DNA of 22,265 nt from Streptomyces sp. Edi2 (GTDB lineage Bacteria; Actinomycetota; Actinomycetes; Streptomycetales; Streptomycetaceae), in assembly GCF_040253635.1 (NCBI RefSeq), contig NZ_JBEJGX010000004.1:1-22265 (forward strand). Reading direction: 5' to 3'. This document shows, piece by piece, positions 20,599-22,265 of this stretch. Every line of letters starts with the position of its first letter. Positions within the stretch are counted from its first letter, which is position 1. The position numbers were made by a program, and so were the translations under genes. Below the pieces are notes generated by a model, which saw nothing but the letters and a program-made list of their open reading frames with translations, ran no database searches and was not told where the DNA came from.

Positions 20599-20999
20599 GC
20601 ACACAGAGGCAAGAGACCACGACCAGCGCCGGGACTGGCGCGCACTGCCGGGCGGTGCTTTACACATGCTGCCGTCGCCGGGGGGAGCGGCTGGCCCCGG
20701 AGGAGCAGGCACGCGCGGAAGCACGGGCGTATGCAGCATCCCGAGACATCAAGATCGTGGAAGAGGTCACGGAACCGTTCGGCGAGCCCGACCCTGAGAA
20801 GCGCGCGGGCTGGCAGCGCGTCATGGAGCTGGCCAAGACGCACGAGATCGATTGCGTGCTGGTCCGGTGGCAGTCAGCCGTTTCTCCGCGTCATGAGCTG
20901 CGTTACGAGGCGGACCAGGCTCTGAGGGCGCACGGCGCGTCGGTCCGCTACTACTGGCCGACACCCCCAGGTGAAGCGCGCGAGGTGATCCGGCCGTGA
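20595..20999 (+). CDS. Resolvase-fold protein, catalytic site altered (2 of 2)
   Basis: A 134-residue second copy of the same fold. AVLYTCCRRRGERLAPEEQARAEA... aligns with the AVIYxRVSTxEQ start of serine recombinases, but the catalytic Ser position holds Arg. KRAGWQRVMELAKTHEIDCVLVRWQSAVSP aligns with the RPGLQRLL...DVVVVWKLDRLSR region. The GTG start at 20595 overlaps the previous stop and has GGGAGGTGA upstream. It shares the R-[PA]-GW-x-R-[LV] signature with its neighbour, so the two are probably an ancient duplication. It may bind DNA ends or act as a scaffold; that is speculation. Confidence 0.7.
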   Translation: MSTQRQETTTSAGTGAHCRAVLYTCCRRRGERLAPEEQARAEARAYAASRDIKIVEEVTEPFGEPDPEKRAGWQRVMELAKTHEIDCVLVRWQSAVSPRHELRYEADQALRAHGASVRYYWPTPPGEAREVIRP

Positions 21000-21241
21000 G
21001 TGGCCAGCACGCGGCGGACCGGCCGTCTCGTCCGGGCGCTGCGGCGCTGCTGCTCGGTCTCCTCGGTGCCTTGCCACCTGCGCTGATCGTGGTGCCCCGC
21101 GCTGTTGCCGCACCCGCGCCGGTGTCGGTGTCCGTGCCGGATGTCGCGCCGGAGGAGTTCGCAGCCGGCCCGCAGATCTCCGCAGCCAGCCGAGCCGAGC
21201 CGCTGCGCGCGTGTCGGTGCGGGGAGCGCCCCGCCCCCTGA
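20996..21241 (+). CDS. Small exported or membrane-anchored protein, 81 aa
   Basis: The GTG at 20996 overlaps the preceding stop (GTGA), which supports co-translation. One hydrophobic stretch (about residues 14-38) ends in AVAAP, which could be a signal-peptidase site. The rest is Pro/Ala-rich with a Cys pair near the end (RACRCGERP). No family recognised. It is followed directly by a terminator. Confidence 0.55.
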   Translation: MSGQHAADRPSRPGAAALLLGLLGALPPALIVVPRAVAAPAPVSVSVPDVAPEEFAAGPQISAASRAEPLRACRCGERPAP

Positions 21242-21243
21242 TT

Positions 21244-21283
21244 CCGGCGGTGCGCGATGACCCGTGACCTCGCGCACCGCCGG
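21244..21283 (+). terminator. Terminator of the resolvase-fold trio
   Basis: A 14-bp perfect stem (CCGGCGGTGCGCGA and complement) with a 12-base loop, 2 bp after the stop. Confidence 0.85.
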
Positions 21284-21308
21284 TCGCTACTCCGCTCCGA
21301 TCACACGA

Positions 21309-21338
21309 CGGGCAGGCCCCAAAACAGGGGCCTGCCCG
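21309..21338. terminator. Second hairpin before the right terminal repeat
   Basis: CGGGCAGGCCCC-AAAACA-GGGGCCTGCCCG, 12-bp stem. It may back up the previous terminator or shield the telomere region from transcription. A further GGCCCGG/CCGGGCC pair lies near 21377-21403. From 21339 to 21522 I see no convincing gene; a short AT-richer patch lies at 21407-21440. Confidence 0.7.
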
Positions 21339-21487
21339 CCGTTGCGCCCCGCCGCACTTGGAGGGGCGCGGCGCGGCCCGGTCGCGCTGATGCGGCCGGG
21401 CCATGGCATTAATGGTCTTTCTCATGATTATTCCCTTACTGTCCGATTCGAACCCTGCCCATGGCTTTCCGGGCCGTTCTGAGGCTC

Positions 21488-21508
21488 GTTGCAGTGCGGT
21501 ACTGGCCC
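21488..21508 (-). repeat. 21-bp repeat, copy 3
   Basis: Inverted copy of 777-797, part of the imperfect extension of the terminal repeat (21469-21522). Confidence 0.85.
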
Positions 21509-21522
21509 TCATGTTTGCGGCT

Positions 21523-22213
21523 CGTAGATGACCGCGCGGCCGTTGCTGCTGTTCCGTGTGGCACTGATCGCAGTGGCACACGGAACTCTTTCTGATCTCT
21601 CCAAGACGGTCCGGAGTGTGCACGTCCGCGTATGAGCTCGGAGGGGAAAACGGCGGTGTTCCGGATTGTTCCGGAACGCGTTCCGTACCGTCCGGAACGC
21701 TTATACCCGCTCTGACCTGCACTGTTCTGCGTGTTCCGGTGTTCCGGAACTATGAGTAGGTGTACCCCATCAGGTGAAGCGCTCCCGCTCTCCCTGATCG
21801 CTGGTGTAGTCTCATCAGTGAGGTACTGAAGTCAGTACCTCACTGATGATCGGTCGATGATCCGGCCCGAGTGATCCACGCCTCTTCGATCGCTCCCCAA
21901 GAGCTTCAGAAACTCAACTCCCCTCATTGTCAAGGGAGTTGACGAAACTGCCTGCGTGTGCATCGGGTTTTTGATCTTCCCGCCATCGACTACAGAAGGT
22001 GAGCGGGAAGGCCGAAGGCCGCCCCCGCGATCCGGTCGCCGCACTCCAGCCCGAGCCACCAAACCAGCCCATCGCGGTATCCTCCCAGGTCAACGCCAGC
22101 TCAGCACGTCGCCAGCCACAGCGCGAGGCCGGCACTCCCGCGCCACCGACCGCCGAAGGCGGTCACACCCCGTAACCCCGCCGCGAGGCGGGCAGCGTGC
22201 CGCAGGCACGGAT
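21523..22213 (-). repeat. Right terminal inverted repeat (691 bp)
   Basis: Perfect inverted copy of 72-762. The weaker extension runs inward to about 21469. All elements described for the left repeat recur at coordinate 22285-x: telomeric hairpins 22148-22210, inverted repeats 21914-21942 and 21812-21849, the TTCCGGAA cluster 21657-21749 and the CACTG hairpin 21551-21586. Confidence 0.95.
22148..22210 (-). other. Putative telomere, right end
   Basis: Exact inverted copy of the palindromes at 75-137. Here the top strand ends 3' at the tip, and its loops read GAA (22155-22157), GCGA (22183-22186) and GCA (22202-22204). Confidence 0.75.
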
Positions 22214-22215
22214 AC

Positions 22216-22265
22216 AGGTGCTGTTCAGGGGACAAAACCAAGTTACGTTTAACCTTAGCAATACG
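22216..22265 (-). other. Untrimmed Nanopore barcode + adapter, reverse complement (artefact)
   Basis: Bases 22216-22223 (AGGTGCTG), 22224-22248 (reverse complement of barcode 08 with one substitution and one extra A), 22249-22256 (TTAACCTT) and 22257-22265 (AGCAATACG) mirror the left end. The errors are what unpolished read ends show. The two bases 22214-22215 (AC) between the perfect repeat and the barcode have no counterpart at the left end; they may be genuine terminal bases lost on the left, or noise. Confidence 0.95.

Noticed and set aside
21270..21434. Small minus-strand gene starting at about 21425 (MRKTINAMARP...)
   Set aside because: Has a weak upstream purine run and an AT-richer start, but the frame crosses the hairpins at 21309-21338 and 21244-21283 and the product has no coherent features.
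20874..21722. 282-codon minus-strand frame sharing its N terminus with a frame in the left repeat (563-853)
   Set aside because: The shared start is simply the terminal repeat; the frame passes through two strong hairpins and the opposing coupled genes, and the two versions diverge once the repeat ends.
1..22265. Circular plasmid or integrated element
   Set aside because: No integrase or att duplication is seen, and inverted terminal repeats with adapters joined at matching bases favour a linear molecule.

Overview
The window looks like one complete, small, linear Streptomyces (or close actinomycete) replicon of about 22.1 kb, with sequencing-adapter tails still attached. Evidence for an actinomycete is the high G+C coding sequence, many GTG/TTG starts with GGAG-type ribosome sites, and gene families typical of streptomycete plasmids. 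Bases 1-71 and 22216-22265 match an Oxford Nanopore ligation adapter plus native barcode 08 and are not biological. Inside them lies a 691-bp perfect terminal inverted repeat (72-762 / 21523-22213). Its outermost 65 bp form closely spaced palindromes whose loops, on the 3'-ending strand, read GCA, GCGA and GAA, as expected of a streptomycete telomere. The sequence does not begin with the archetypal CCCGCGG telomere.

Layout, left to right. 72-937: left telomere and subterminal repeats. 938-1342: one small gene of unknown function. 1576-11896: a leftward block holding a conjugation module. In transcription order this has a small zinc-ribbon protein, a gene-free leader with a tRNA-like minihelix and a boxA-like element, two small unknown proteins, a four-helix membrane protein, an FtsK/TraB-type translocase, a lytic transglycosylase-NlpC/P60 wall hydrolase, a small pilin-like membrane protein, a TrbL/VirB6-like protein, an SCO6880-like membrane protein and a VirB4-like ATPase. 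12058-17318: a rightward block with a small HTH protein, a 1261-residue replication/telomere protein, a Tpg-like terminal protein and a coiled-coil protein. 17503-18473: a leftward parA-parB-like partition pair with a nearby direct-repeat array. 18533-21241: a 41-residue ORF, an XRE-TPR regulator, and a coupled trio of two resolvase-fold proteins and a small exported protein. 21244-22213: hairpins and the right telomere.

How it may work together. The 1261-residue protein joins an SF3/DUF927-like helicase domain, a Gln-rich linker and a C-terminal Tap-like domain. That last domain carries three motifs in the order and spacing of a family-B DNA polymerase palm. It overlaps the terminal-protein gene, as tap overlaps or abuts tpg in known systems. 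This reads as a compact unit for replicating the replicon and patching its ends by protein priming. Transfer appears to use a T4SS-like channel with an FtsK-type motor and no relaxase, which would suit a linear molecule whose ends carry protein. Partition is by ParA plus a ribbon-helix-helix protein. All functional statements are inferred by reading sequence; no database search was run.
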